Assembly (NCBI GenBank): GCA_031404455.1
Contig: JANNHP010000105.1
Span: 1 to 36,642 of the forward strand
Reading direction: 5' to 3'
From: JANNHP01 sp031404455
Lineage (GTDB): Bacteria; Planctomycetota; JAJSAM01; JAJVHW01
Length of the DNA stretch: 36,642 nucleotides
Shown piece after piece: positions 1 to 10,440 of the stretch. The number at the start of each line of letters is the position of its first letter. The first letter of the stretch is position 1. The notes below the pieces were generated by a model. It saw nothing but the letters and a program-made list of their open reading frames with translations. It did no database searches and was not told the origin of the DNA. The position numbers and the translations under genes are program-made.

Positions 1-295
1 TACTGGTAATTAATTATAATAAAAGACAAATCAGGATTTGCTCAACATTCGACCAGTGACATTAATATTAATAACGAAGGCTCATAAAAATCATTAGGGC
101 GGGGAATACCAATGATAGGTACTTCAGTTACCAAAGTGGGCAGATTGATATAGTAGCATTACTCAATAATCAATGTGGATAGCTTTTGAACCAGCCATGA
201 AAGAGCGATTCAAGGTAACCGGTAGCTAGAAGAGCGACCACGCCTGCCGCCATTTGAGCAAGGATGTGGGCTCTATACTTCCACCAGAGAAAGAT
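1..295. other. AT-rich non-rRNA sequence abutting truncated 23S
   Basis: The 23S rRNA on the minus strand should continue leftward through domain III and beyond, but recognisable rRNA sequence stops near 295-300. The first ~165 bases are strongly AT-rich, unlike everything else in the window, and 165-295 is intermediate. The minus strand has a short hydrophobic reading frame running out of the rRNA (stop near 170) with an 'ALIIFLWWKY' stretch. It starts inside rRNA, so I do not call it a gene. This is either foreign sequence joined by assembly at a repeat (rRNA) or a real insertion in 23S. No function can be assigned. Confidence 0.6.
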
Positions 296-1965
<1,670 letters not shown>

Positions 1966-2210
1966 GCCATTCTTCCTGCGTGCCGCGCTTCCGGCATGGC
2001 CGGAAGCCGCACGGTGAATCATGTCGGCAATAGGGTTCTGATACATCCATTCAAAGCGCTCTCGGCGCGAACGGACCCCATAAGGGTCCGCACGCTCGAT
2101 ACTCGCAACTCGTCTCGATTCCGATTTCAGAGAGAATGCCGCCGGGCGCTGGGCCCGCGCAGCGCGTCGTGATCCACCCATGAAGGGAGGAAGCAGCGAC
2201 GTACATCGTG

Positions 2211-2223
2211 GTTTTCGAGGAGC
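2211..2223 (-). promoter_or_regulatory. Spacer boxA-like antitermination element
   Basis: The minus strand reads GCTCCTCGAAAAC, close to the bacterial rRNA boxA consensus (TGYTCTTTGAAAAC-like) and to the leader element at 3982-3994 (CATCCTTGAAAAC). It overlaps and extends 3' of the spacer strand of the 16S processing stem. BoxA binds NusB/S10 in the Nus antitermination complex. The match is by eye and has several substitutions. Confidence 0.4.
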
Positions 2224-2230
2224 CTGTGAG
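2219..2230 (-). promoter_or_regulatory. 16S precursor processing stem, 3' strand (spacer)
   Basis: Plus-strand GGAGCCTGTGAG here is the exact reverse complement of CTCACAGGCTCC at 3969-3980 in the 16S leader. The two ends of pre-16S RNA can therefore form a 12-bp perfect helix, extendable by two pairs including one G-U. In other bacteria such a stalk enclosing 16S is the RNase III processing site. The position, ~63 nt beyond the mature 3' end, fits that role. Confidence 0.7.
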
Positions 2231-2292
2231 CGTGATGCCACGCAGAGTCCGAGGACACCGGCATTGCTGCCGGCGTTCTGGTTATCCCCAGA

Positions 2293-3851
<1,559 letters not shown>

Positions 3852-3910
3852 GGTTTGTCTGGCATAAATTTGCCGCAAACCGGCCGGCCCCGAAGGGCTT
3901 ACCGGCTGCA

Positions 3911-3946
3911 GAAAAACGACTCCTCGGCACTTGAAGCGTCGAGGAG
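3911..3946 (-). terminator. Terminator-like hairpin inside the 16S leader
   Basis: On the minus strand CTCCTCG (3940-3946) pairs with CGAGGAG (3920-3926) in a 7-bp stem, followed after three bases by TTTTT (3912-3916). This is the shape of an intrinsic terminator. It sits between the processing stem and the 16S 5' end, so it lies within the transcribed leader. It could stop non-antiterminated transcripts, including read-through from the leftward genes to the right, while boxA-modified rRNA transcripts pass. That role is inference. Confidence 0.4.
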
Positions 3947-3968
3947 ATTCTCTGCTGGCTCACTAGCA

Positions 3969-3980
3969 CTCACAGGCTCC
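3969..3980 (-). promoter_or_regulatory. 16S precursor processing stem, 5' strand (leader)
   Basis: CTCACAGGCTCC on the plus strand is the exact reverse complement of 2219-2230 in the spacer. The two form the helix that would bring the 16S precursor ends together for RNase III cleavage. It lies ~120 nt upstream of the mature 16S 5' end and next to the boxA-like element. Confidence 0.7.
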
Positions 3981-3981
3981 C

Positions 3982-3994
3982 GTTTTCAAGGATG
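3982..3994 (-). promoter_or_regulatory. Leader boxA-like antitermination element
   Basis: The minus strand reads CATCCTTGAAAAC, resembling rRNA boxA. It sits immediately upstream of the processing-stem strand, and a second copy flanks the spacer strand (2211-2223). The paired placement supports a Nus-factor role in rRNA antitermination. The identification is by eye. Confidence 0.45.
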
Positions 3995-4253
3995 ATGTGC
4001 CGGGCCTCAAGGGCCGAGCACGTCGGTCGCGACTCCAGCTTGAGGCCGGCGCCGCTTCCTGGGTCACCGTCGGGACTTCGTCGAGAAGTCCCATCGGGAA
4101 CCCACGAGGCTATCCGGGCTGCTCAGCATCACCAACTTTTTGTTGGCGACTCTGCGCCACCGGGCCCGACCCTTCCCCGGCTCCGGCAGGGCCGCGAGCT
4201 CCGGAAAAGTCGAGCGAGGGAATGTATCGACGCTCTCGAAGGGACACAGAAAG

Positions 4254-4904
4254 TTGCGGGCACTCTCACGAAAAGAATCGCACGCGGTGGATCGCAGAGC
4301 GCTTCTCGAACTCAGGATTCCGACGATCTGCCTCATGGAAAACGCCGGGGCAGGGGCTGCGCGAATTGCATCGGAGATGGTCGTGAGGAGCGAGGCGGTC
4401 GTGCTCTGCCTCTGCGGGCCCGGCGGGAACGGTGGCGACGCCATGGTTGCGGCGCGGCATCTCGCGATCGACGGCGTCGGCGTGACGGTGGTTCGCGTGG
4501 GAGCGCCGCCGTCGGGCGACGCGGCGATTCAGCTAGAGATCTGCAAGGCCATGGGACTGAGGGTGGTGGACGTCACGGACCCGCGGGCGTGCCCGCCGCT
4601 CAGGGATTGTGCCCTCATCGTGGACGGCCTGTACGGGACCGGCCTGAGCAGGACGATCGATGGAGTGGCCGCGGCGCTGGTCGGGGCCGTGAACGCCGCC
4701 GGCATTCCGGTCCTGTCGCTCGATCTCCCGTCCGGCCTCGACTGCGACACGGGCGAGCCGCTGGGACCGTGCATTCGAGCCCAGCTCACGGCGACCTTCT
4801 CCGCGCCGAAGCTGGGCTTCTCCAACCCGTCCGCTCGGCATTGGACCGGCGAAGTCCGGGTCGTCCCGATCGGCGCACCGAGCGAGTGGCCGTTGCCGAG
4901 TTGA
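4254..4904 (+). CDS. nnrE: NAD(P)H-hydrate epimerase (stand-alone YjeF_N domain)
   Basis: Epimerises damaged NAD(P)H hydrate (NAD(P)HX) so that the dehydratase NnrD can repair it; cytosolic metabolite repair. The 216-residue protein is a single YjeF N-terminal domain. It shows the family's LMENAG motif (residues 27-32), the glycine-rich CGPGGNGGDA loop (~54-63), VDGLYGTGL (~120-128) and LDLPSGLDCDTG (~153-164). The TTG start at 4254 is chosen because it gives the usual N-terminus (RALSRKESHAVDRRAL) and follows AAGGGA by 9 nt; an upstream TTG at 4140 would add 38 unconserved residues. In many bacteria this domain is fused to NnrD. Here it is not, and no nnrD is in the window. It is divergent from the rRNA operon and convergent with the L,D-transpeptidase gene. 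Confidence 0.9.
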   Translation: MRALSRKESHAVDRRALLELRIPTICLMENAGAGAARIASEMVVRSEAVVLCLCGPGGNGGDAMVAARHLAIDGVGVTVVRVGAPPSGDAAIQLEICKAMGLRVVDVTDPRACPPLRDCALIVDGLYGTGLSRTIDGVAAALVGAVNAAGIPVLSLDLPSGLDCDTGEPLGPCIRAQLTATFSAPKLGFSNPSARHWTGEVRVVPIGAPSEWPLPS

Positions 4905-4914
4905 GGCGCGAGGC

Positions 4915-4928
4915 CTGCGCCGGCGCAG
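4915..4928. terminator. Palindrome between convergent nnrE and L,D-transpeptidase
   Basis: A perfect 14-nt palindrome CTGCGCCGGCGCAG begins 11 nt after the nnrE stop codon and can form a 5-bp stem with a CCGG loop. There is no T-run on either side, so a terminator role is weakly supported. The rest of the 4905-5088 gap shows only short GC-rich dyads. Confidence 0.25.
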
Positions 4929-5088
4929 TTCGCGAAGATGCCGGACGTCACCGGTCTCGCGTGTCCGTCGCCGAGAGACGGAACGCGCTTCGACGGCGAG
5001 TACACCCGGTAAGCACGGTGCCGGATCGTCTCCGTTCACGCCGCGCTCCGACGCGGCTCGGACGAGTCCGCGATCGTGTCATCCGCCG

Positions 5089-6141
5089 TCAGTCGCGGAT
5101 CTCGACCGCCACACCGGCGTCCAACCAGTCGAAGAGCTTCTCCACGTCCGCGTTGTGCATGCGAACGCATCCCATCGACGCAGCCTTCCCGATCGATGCA
5201 TCGTCGGTCGTCCCGTGGATACCGATCCCATCCGCTGCCGCCGAACCGCTGAGCCCGATCCACCGCGTTCCGATGATGTTCTGCGGGTCTCCGAACGGGA
5301 TGCGCTTGCCCCTGAAGTACCAGTCCGGGTTCCTGATCCGATCTCGCACCATGAACGTACCTTCCGGCGTGCTCGCGTCCGCGCCGATCGCGACTGTAAA
5401 TCGTTCGATCGGAGATCCGCCGAGCAAGACTGCGAGCTCGAAGCGCGACTTCCGAACCAGCACCTGGATGGGCTCCAGCGGCACCCGCAGCGTTTGACCA
5501 GCGCGCAAGCGACGCGCGTCCGCGATCCCGTTGACGTGCAACACGAAGCCGGCGGGAACGCTGACGCCGCGCTGCTTCCACTGCCCCTTGGCCAGCGCCC
5601 ACACGCTCTCCCCGGGTTGGACCTTGTGGCGCAGGACAAGCGAGTCCGGCGCTCCGTTGCCGAAGACAAGCGCCTGGTGCAGACGCGTCGACGCCAAGAA
5701 TGCCCGTTCAGCCTCCTCGGCGGACGCGCCGGTGCATCCGTAGAGCGCCGCGTAGAGTCGTCGGGCGTCCAGGCGCGCGTCGGTCGCGGGCTTGTCGGTC
5801 GAAGCCGCCGCTGCGGAGACCAACGCGTCGGCGGTGCGGAACGCCCGCTCGCGCACGGCGGACTCCTTGAGTTCCGCAGCGTCCGAGGAGAGCAGCACTC
5901 GCGCCGCGCCCGCCAGATCGTTCTTCGCGAGCAGATCCTCGACCCGCGCGACGATCGACGGGTGCGGCGCGGCGTCGCGCGGCGGGTCCGCCGAGACCTC
6001 CGGGACGAGAGGCGAGGCGCGACCACCCGCGACGGACTCCTCGCCGGCGCCGTCGGTGGGCTCACCCCGATGCAGGACGAGGCTCAGTCCGAATGCCCCC
6101 GCGACGCCGGCGGCGAGCACGATCCCGAAGGTCGCTCTCAT
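5089..6141 (-). CDS. LysM-containing L,D-transpeptidase (YkuD family)
   Basis: A membrane-anchored or exported enzyme that makes or edits L,D cross-links, or attaches proteins, in peptidoglycan. It has 350 residues: an N-terminal hydrophobic signal/anchor (~4-24), a low-complexity helical linker (~25-165), a LysM peptidoglycan-binding module (~168-220, with LRHKVQPGESVWALAKG), then the YkuD catalytic domain (~225-350). The catalytic signature is complete: His309-Gly310 followed by SMGCVRMHN with Cys325. The ATG start follows GGGAGGTG. The gene lies on the same strand as pheT but 378 nt downstream of it, so it probably has its own promoter. Its presence indicates a peptidoglycan wall. A paralog-level symbol cannot be assigned. 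Confidence 0.9.
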   Translation of the reverse strand: MRATFGIVLAAGVAGAFGLSLVLHRGEPTDGAGEESVAGGRASPLVPEVSADPPRDAAPHPSIVARVEDLLAKNDLAGAARVLLSSDAAELKESAVRERAFRTADALVSAAAASTDKPATDARLDARRLYAALYGCTGASAEEAERAFLASTRLHQALVFGNGAPDSLVLRHKVQPGESVWALAKGQWKQRGVSVPAGFVLHVNGIADARRLRAGQTLRVPLEPIQVLVRKSRFELAVLLGGSPIERFTVAIGADASTPEGTFMVRDRIRNPDWYFRGKRIPFGDPQNIIGTRWIGLSGSAAADGIGIHGTTDDASIGKAASMGCVRMHNADVEKLFDWLDAGVAVEIRD

Positions 6142-6519
6142 CGATCACCTCCCGAGCTCGAGACAACCCCTTGTGGGGTTGGCCGCGAATGCTACGAGAT
6201 GTAGAGCAGCCTGGGAACCCCAAAAGCGCTCGTACGGCGGACACTCGAGACCGGAAAAGCGATCGGGCGCGCGTCCTTTCGAACGCGCGCCCGTGCTGCG
6301 CTCCGCCGCAATGCCGGTGGGTCGGCATCTCTGAACCATTTGGTTCAGGTGGGCGCTGTAGTCGGAGCTCCGCCGTCGTACGCAACGACGGCCGGCAGGC
6401 CCCGAAAGTTCAGCACCCGCTGTAAGTGGTTATCGGCTCAGGAGATGAATGACCCGGTCGGACATGACAGAGGCGCCGTCACTATACCACCGACTCTCGG
6501 CCGCGCCAGACCCCGGGCG
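6142..6519 (-). other. Hairpin-rich intergenic region upstream of L,D-transpeptidase
   Basis: 378 nt without a recognisable gene or tRNA. It is unusually dense in perfect dyads: a 7-bp stem with loop TTGT (6164-6170 with 6175-6181) just upstream of the ribosome binding site, a 10-bp stem (6265-6274 with 6283-6292), a 7-bp stem with loop ATTT (6331-6337 with 6342-6348) and an 8-bp stem with loop ACGCA (6372-6379 with 6385-6392). On the minus strand the 10-bp hairpin is followed within ~10 nt by TTTT, so it could end the infC-pheT transcript. The others could belong to a 5' leader or a small RNA. Confidence 0.5.
6265..6292 (-). terminator. Strong 10-bp GC hairpin downstream of pheT
   Basis: GGGCGCGCGT (6265-6274) pairs perfectly with ACGCGCGCCC (6283-6292) across an 8-nt loop. 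In the minus direction it is followed by GATCGCTTTTCC. It is the strongest stem in the gap after pheT and a reasonable terminator candidate, although the T-run is short and displaced. Confidence 0.4.
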
Positions 6520-8532
6520 TCAGGAACGCAGCCGTCCGCCCGTCGTTCGCGACAAGGCGTCGAGGACGCGGGCCACGCACGCATCGGCCTCCGCCGTCGT
6601 CAGCGTGCGGTCCGGCGCGCGCAGTTCCATCCGGAGCGCGACGCTCTTCCTGCCCGGTCCCGCCTGCGCTCCCCGATAGAGGTCGAACGGGCGCACGTCG
6701 GCCAGCAGTTCGCCGGTCGCGCCACGAACGGCGTCCTCGATGACTCTCCACGACACCGACTCGTCAACGATCCACGCGAGGTCGCGCCCGACCGCGGGGA
6801 ACCGCGGAACCGGACGGTAGCGCGTCTCGAGCCGCGCCATCTCCACGAGACGGTCGGCGCACAGCTCGAAGAGGACCGTCCCGGACTCAAGGCCGTAGTT
6901 CGCCAGCGCGCGAGGCCCCAGCTCGCCGATGAACCCGACGACCTCGGCGCCGATCTTCACGGTAGCGCTGCGGTCGCGCCGCAGCGGTGCGGGTGCGCCG
7001 AGATCGAACGTAGCCCGATCGGCGAGCCCCATCGCCTCGAGGATCTGTTCGACACAACCCTTCGCGTCGGCGTAGTTCCCGGTGACGACTCCCGATGCGA
7101 GTGTCCGTTCCTCGTCGGAACCGGCCTTGTCGCCACGCAGGTAGACCGGCGCGATCTCGAACAGACGAACTGCCGGGACGCCACGATCGCGATTCCCGCG
7201 CGCGACGACGAGCAGCGGACCGAGCAGCGAGCGGCGCAGCAGGCTCTCCTCGCTCCTCATCGGGTTCTCGACGCGCAGCGCCGGGACGTCCCGGACGAGC
7301 GCGATGTCGGACGGTCCCTCGCCGACGAAGGGCGCGGTCATGCACTCTCGCAGTCCGGCGTGGACGAGAGCGTCGCGCAACCGGCGCAGCGCGAGGCGCC
7401 GTTCATCCTTGACCGCGGGACGCACGGGAATCCTCACGTCCGCGGGCACACGGTCGAATCCGATGCGGCGCGCGACCTCCTCGATGAGGTCGATCTCGGA
7501 GGTGACGTCGGGGCGCCAGGACGGCGCGCCCCACCAAGTCGCGGAAGCGATCGGCTCATCCGTGTTGAGCCGGAATCCGAGCGACTTGAGGATCGCGATG
7601 ATCTCGGAGGTCGCGACCTCGACACCGACTACGCGCCTCACCTGCTCCGTCCGCAAACTGATGGCGTTCGAGCGCCGCTGCAGCGGTGTGCCGAGGTCCG
7701 TGTAGATCGCGCCGACTGAGTTCGCGCCGCACGCCTCCAAAAAGAGCGTCGCGGCTCTGTCAGACGCCCAGTTCACGAAGTTGGAGTCGATGAACCGCTC
7801 GAATCGGAACGATGCCTCGGACTTCATCTGGTGCGCACGCGCAGTCGCGCGGATCGCGAGAGGCGCGAAGATCGCGCTCTCCAGCACAATGTCGCGTGTC
7901 GATGCCGACACCTCGCTATCGAGGCCGCCCATCACCCCGGCGAGCGCCACGGGCCGCTCAGCGTCGCAGATCACGAGGTCGTCTCGACCGACGATGAGCT
8001 TCGTCCCGTCGAGGGCCGTCATCGAGTCGCCCTCCGCACGGCGGACGACGATGTTCGGCCCGTGCAGCTTCGCGAGGTCGAACGCGTGGAGCGGTTGCCC
8101 GCACTCGAGCATGACGAAGTTCGTCACGTCGACCACGTTGTTGATCGATCGTTGCCCGACGGCTTCGAGCAGCCTTACGAGCCACGCCGGCGATGGTCCG
8201 ACGTTCACGCCACGGATGATCCGCGCGGTGTAGTACGGACACAGGTCCTTCGCGGTGACGCGGCAATCGAAGTAGTCCTGCGGGAACTCGGGGAGTTGTG
8301 GCTCCGGCAGGCGCACTGACGCGCCGATCGGTCCTGCGATCTCTTGTGCCACGCCTTTGTGGCACAAGAGATCCGGCCGGTTCGACGTCACCTCGACGTC
8401 GAGCACGAAGTCGTCCCCCACCGCCTCGACCGACGGCACGGGGAATCCGACCATCGTCAGCTTCTGGCCGAGCTCCTGCGCGGAGCACGGCACGTCAACG
8501 TAGCGCTTCAGCCAGTCGAGCGAGATTCTCAT
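6520..8532 (-). CDS. pheT: Phenylalanine--tRNA ligase beta subunit, short form
   Basis: The beta chain of the alpha2-beta2 PheRS, responsible for tRNA-Phe recognition and editing of mischarged Tyr-tRNA. 670 residues versus ~795 in E. coli. The N-terminal MRISLDWLKRYVDVP helix leads almost directly into VLDVEVTSNRPDLL, so the OB-fold (EMAPII-like tRNA_bind) insertion normally at ~40-150 is missing. The B3/B4 editing module (~100-270), the B5 domain (~285-370, ending RRIGFDRVP), the catalytic-like core and the C-terminal ferredoxin-like anticodon-binding domain (~575-670, RFPAVGRDLAWIV) are present. Short PheT proteins are known in some bacterial groups, so this is likely ancestral loss and not damage. 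It lies 42 nt downstream of pheS in the classical infC operon order. Confidence 0.96.
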   Translation of the reverse strand: MRISLDWLKRYVDVPCSAQELGQKLTMVGFPVPSVEAVGDDFVLDVEVTSNRPDLLCHKGVAQEIAGPIGASVRLPEPQLPEFPQDYFDCRVTAKDLCPYYTARIIRGVNVGPSPAWLVRLLEAVGQRSINNVVDVTNFVMLECGQPLHAFDLAKLHGPNIVVRRAEGDSMTALDGTKLIVGRDDLVICDAERPVALAGVMGGLDSEVSASTRDIVLESAIFAPLAIRATARAHQMKSEASFRFERFIDSNFVNWASDRAATLFLEACGANSVGAIYTDLGTPLQRRSNAISLRTEQVRRVVGVEVATSEIIAILKSLGFRLNTDEPIASATWWGAPSWRPDVTSEIDLIEEVARRIGFDRVPADVRIPVRPAVKDERRLALRRLRDALVHAGLRECMTAPFVGEGPSDIALVRDVPALRVENPMRSEESLLRRSLLGPLLVVARGNRDRGVPAVRLFEIAPVYLRGDKAGSDEERTLASGVVTGNYADAKGCVEQILEAMGLADRATFDLGAPAPLRRDRSATVKIGAEVVGFIGELGPRALANYGLESGTVLFELCADRLVEMARLETRYRPVPRFPAVGRDLAWIVDESVSWRVIEDAVRGATGELLADVRPFDLYRGAQAGPGRKSVALRMELRAPDRTLTTAEADACVARVLDALSRTTGGRLRS

Positions 8533-8574
8533 GACTTTCTTCCTAGCCGTCCAAGTCGTTCACTCGCAGTTCCG

Positions 8575-9630
8575 TCATCGGAACTGCGACAGGAACCGGA
8601 CGTCGTTCTCGATCAGATACCGCACGTCGTCGAGCTTCCAGCGCCGCATCGCGACGCGCTCGACGCCCATGCCGAACGCGAACCCGGTGTACCTCTCCGG
8701 GTCGTAGCCGACGTGCCGAAACACGTTCGGGTGGACCATGCCGCAGCCGAGGATCTCCATCCAGCCCTCGCCGCCGCAGACGGGGCACCGCGACGTCGTC
8801 GCGCGTCCGTGGCAGCCGGGGCACTGCAGATCGAGCTCCGCGCTGACCTCCGTGAACGGGAAGTAGCTCGGACGGAACCGCGTGACGACGTCGTCGCCGT
8901 ACATCGACTTCGCGAACGTGGTGAGGCACGCCTTCAGGTCCGCGAACGTCACGTCCTCGCCCACCATCAGCCCCTCGACCTGGTGGAATGCGTAGAGGTG
9001 CCGCGCGTCGACCGCGTCGGGACGGTAGACGCGGCCGGGCGCGAACACGCGCAGCGGCGGCTTGCGCGATTCCATCGCGCGGATCTGCATCGTCGACGTC
9101 TGACTCCGCAGCAGGCGTCCGCCCTCGACGTAGAAGTTGTCGGACGTCGTGCGCGCCGGATGGTCCGCCGGGATGTTGAGGGCGTCGAAGTTGTGCCAGG
9201 CGTCCTCGATCTCCGGGCCGGAGACCTCGTCGAACCCGAGTCGCGTGAAGATCGCGCGGATCTCGTCGAGCACGAGCGTCACGACGTGGAGGGAGCCCTC
9301 GTGGCGCCGCGTGCCGGGCAGCGTCGGATCGAACGTGACGTCCGGTGGGCCCTCCGCCGCGCTCGCCACGAGGTGCGTGCGGCGCGCGTCGAGCGCGACC
9401 TCGACGGCCTTCACGAGGCGGTTGATTTCGGCGCCGGCGGCGGGGCGATCCGGGGCCGGCACGATCGAGATGCGCTTGAGCAGCGCCTTCAGAGAGCCCT
9501 GCTTGCCTACGAGGCTCGACCGGAGCGACGCGAGCGTCTCGAGATCGGAGCACCGCTCGATGTCGTCCTGTGCACGCCCCGCGAGCGCGCGGGCTTCACC
9601 GTGTAGCGATCCGCTTTCTGCTTCGGACAT
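8575..9630 (-). CDS. pheS: Phenylalanine--tRNA ligase alpha subunit
   Basis: Catalytic subunit of PheRS, charging tRNA-Phe in the cytosol. 351 residues: an N-terminal coiled-coil (~1-90) that binds tRNA, then the class II core. Motif 2 region RVYRPDAVDARHLYAFHQVEG (~200-220) and motif 3 GFAFGMGVERVAMRRW near the C-terminus are intact. Between FTEVSAELDLQ and GWMEILGCGMVHP lies a small cysteine knuckle, C270-x2-C273-x8-C282-x2-C285, which could bind zinc; the E. coli protein lacks it, but several Gram-positive PheS proteins have a similar insertion. The ATG start is preceded by GGGAGG at good spacing. It lies between rplT (130-nt gap) and pheT. Confidence 0.97.
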   Translation of the reverse strand: MSEAESGSLHGEARALAGRAQDDIERCSDLETLASLRSSLVGKQGSLKALLKRISIVPAPDRPAAGAEINRLVKAVEVALDARRTHLVASAAEGPPDVTFDPTLPGTRRHEGSLHVVTLVLDEIRAIFTRLGFDEVSGPEIEDAWHNFDALNIPADHPARTTSDNFYVEGGRLLRSQTSTMQIRAMESRKPPLRVFAPGRVYRPDAVDARHLYAFHQVEGLMVGEDVTFADLKACLTTFAKSMYGDDVVTRFRPSYFPFTEVSAELDLQCPGCHGRATTSRCPVCGGEGWMEILGCGMVHPNVFRHVGYDPERYTGFAFGMGVERVAMRRWKLDDVRYLIENDVRFLSQFR

Positions 9631-9760
9631 GACGACCTCCCACGCCGGGCCGGAAGGTGCGAGATGCTAGCGGTGCTCGCCCCCGCTCCGGCCGCTGACG
9701 TTGGAGAAACCTGGGGGCGCGCACGCGACGACGGTCGCCGCGACGGCCCGAGACTCCGCG

Positions 9761-10111
9761 CTACTTCGCGGCCCGCGCCGTCGCGACGACGCGGCCAAAC
9801 GCCGCGGGATCGTTGACGGCGAGGTCGGCGAGCGACTTGCGGTCGAGACCGACGTTGGCCTTCGCGAGCAGTCCGATCAGCTCCGAGTACTTGATCCCTA
9901 GCTGACGGCACCCTGCGTTGATGCGCGTGATGAAGAGCGCTCGGTACTCGCGCTTCTTCTGCTTGCGACCGTCGTACGCGTAGTTCATCGCTCGCTGGAC
10001 GCTGTCCTTGGCGCGGCGCAGGCGGTTCTTCGGCGTGCCGCGGAAGCCCTTCGCCTGCTTGAGCAGACGGCGGCGGCGCTTGTGTCGGGCTACGTTCGTG
10101 CGTGCGCGCAT
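9761..10111 (-). CDS. rplT: 50S ribosomal protein L20
   Basis: A primary 23S-binding protein needed early in 50S assembly. In Proteobacteria and Firmicutes it also represses the infC-rpmI-rplT operon. The 116 residues, with the basic N-terminal ARTNVARHKRRRRLLKQAKG helix and the globular C-terminal half (GIKYSELIGLLAKANVGLDRK), match family length. It lies 27 nt downstream of rpmI, as usual. The ATG start gives the canonical N-terminus. Confidence 0.97.
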   Translation of the reverse strand: MRARTNVARHKRRRRLLKQAKGFRGTPKNRLRRAKDSVQRAMNYAYDGRKQKKREYRALFITRINAGCRQLGIKYSELIGLLAKANVGLDRKSLADLAVNDPAAFGRVVATARAAK

Positions 10112-10138
10112 CGGACCACTCCTCGATGAACTGTTCTA

Positions 10139-10339
10139 CTAGCCGCCGAGGCCCAAGAGGCGTCGGATGCGGCGCTGCTCGGTCTTCGCGACGTACTTCG
10201 CCTTGCGAAGACGGCGCAGACGCTTCTTGCTCTTCTTGCCGGTGAGGTGGCGCTTGCCCGGGCTGCCCCGCTTCAAGCGACCGCTCTTCGTGACGCGGAG
10301 CCGCTTCCAGGCGCCTTTGTTGGTCTTCAGCTTGGGCAT
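10139..10339 (-). CDS. rpmI: 50S ribosomal protein L35
   Basis: A small 23S-binding protein of the large subunit, 66 residues, starting MPKLKTNKGAWKRLRVTKSG as in the family and ending in a basic helical tail. The start at 10339 is chosen over an in-frame upstream start at 10408 because it gives the conserved N-terminus and has CAGGAG ten bases upstream. It lies between infC and rplT. Confidence 0.96.
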   Translation of the reverse strand: MPKLKTNKGAWKRLRVTKSGRLKRGSPGKRHLTGKKSKKRLRRLRKAKYVAKTEQRRIRRLLGLGG

Positions 10340-10401
10340 CTTCGCGGACTCCTGGCACTTGGACCGATGAAGCCCGGCGATCGTAGGGCCCGGCGGCGCG
10401 A

Positions 10402-10418
10402 CGTCCACTTTTCGGACG
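10402..10418 (-). promoter_or_regulatory. Hairpin between infC and rpmI (possible L20 operator)
   Basis: CGTCC (10402-10406) pairs with GGACG (10414-10418) around a 7-nt loop, ~60-80 nt upstream of the rpmI start. In E. coli and Bacillus, L20 represses this operon by binding structured RNA in the leader or the infC-rpmI region. I see only a short stem here, so the assignment is tentative. Confidence 0.25.
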
Positions 10419-10440
10419 GCGTGCTGCGACGTGCCCGCGG

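Larger units (their letters stand above)
1966..2292 (-). other. 16S-23S internal transcribed spacer, no tRNA
   Basis: About 327 nt separate the 16S 3' end from the 23S 5' end. I searched for tRNA-Ile/Ala T-arm and acceptor motifs and found none. Visible structure: an 8-bp hairpin (1987-1994 with 2000-2007) just upstream of 23S, a 7-bp hairpin (2072-2078 with 2084-2090, loop CATAA), and a 6-bp hairpin with tetraloop (2258-2263 with 2268-2273) just after 16S. It also carries one strand of the 16S processing stem (2219-2230) and a boxA-like element (2211-2223), listed separately. Confidence 0.85.
3852..4253 (-). promoter_or_regulatory. 16S leader and divergent rRNA/nnrE intergenic region
   Basis: This 402-nt stretch holds no gene. 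On the minus strand, reading toward 16S, it contains a boxA-like element (3982-3994), the 5' strand of the 16S processing stem (3969-3980), a terminator-like hairpin plus T-run (3911-3946) and a UUCG-type GC hairpin (near 3885-3904). Because the processing stem must be transcribed, the rRNA promoter should lie upstream of it, between about 3995 and 4253. I do not see a convincing -35/-10 pair. The region also carries the ribosome binding site of the divergent nnrE. Confidence 0.65.

Noticed and set aside
3992..5497. 501-codon plus-strand frame overlapping nnrE and the L,D-transpeptidase gene
   Set aside because: It is Arg/Gly-rich and low in recognisable sequence; the nnrE frame and the opposite-strand YkuD frame carry the conserved motifs.
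6340..7719. 459-codon plus-strand frame antisense to pheT
   Set aside because: An antisense shadow of a GC-rich gene; composition is Arg/Asp-rich and there is no known domain, while pheT on the other strand is unambiguous.
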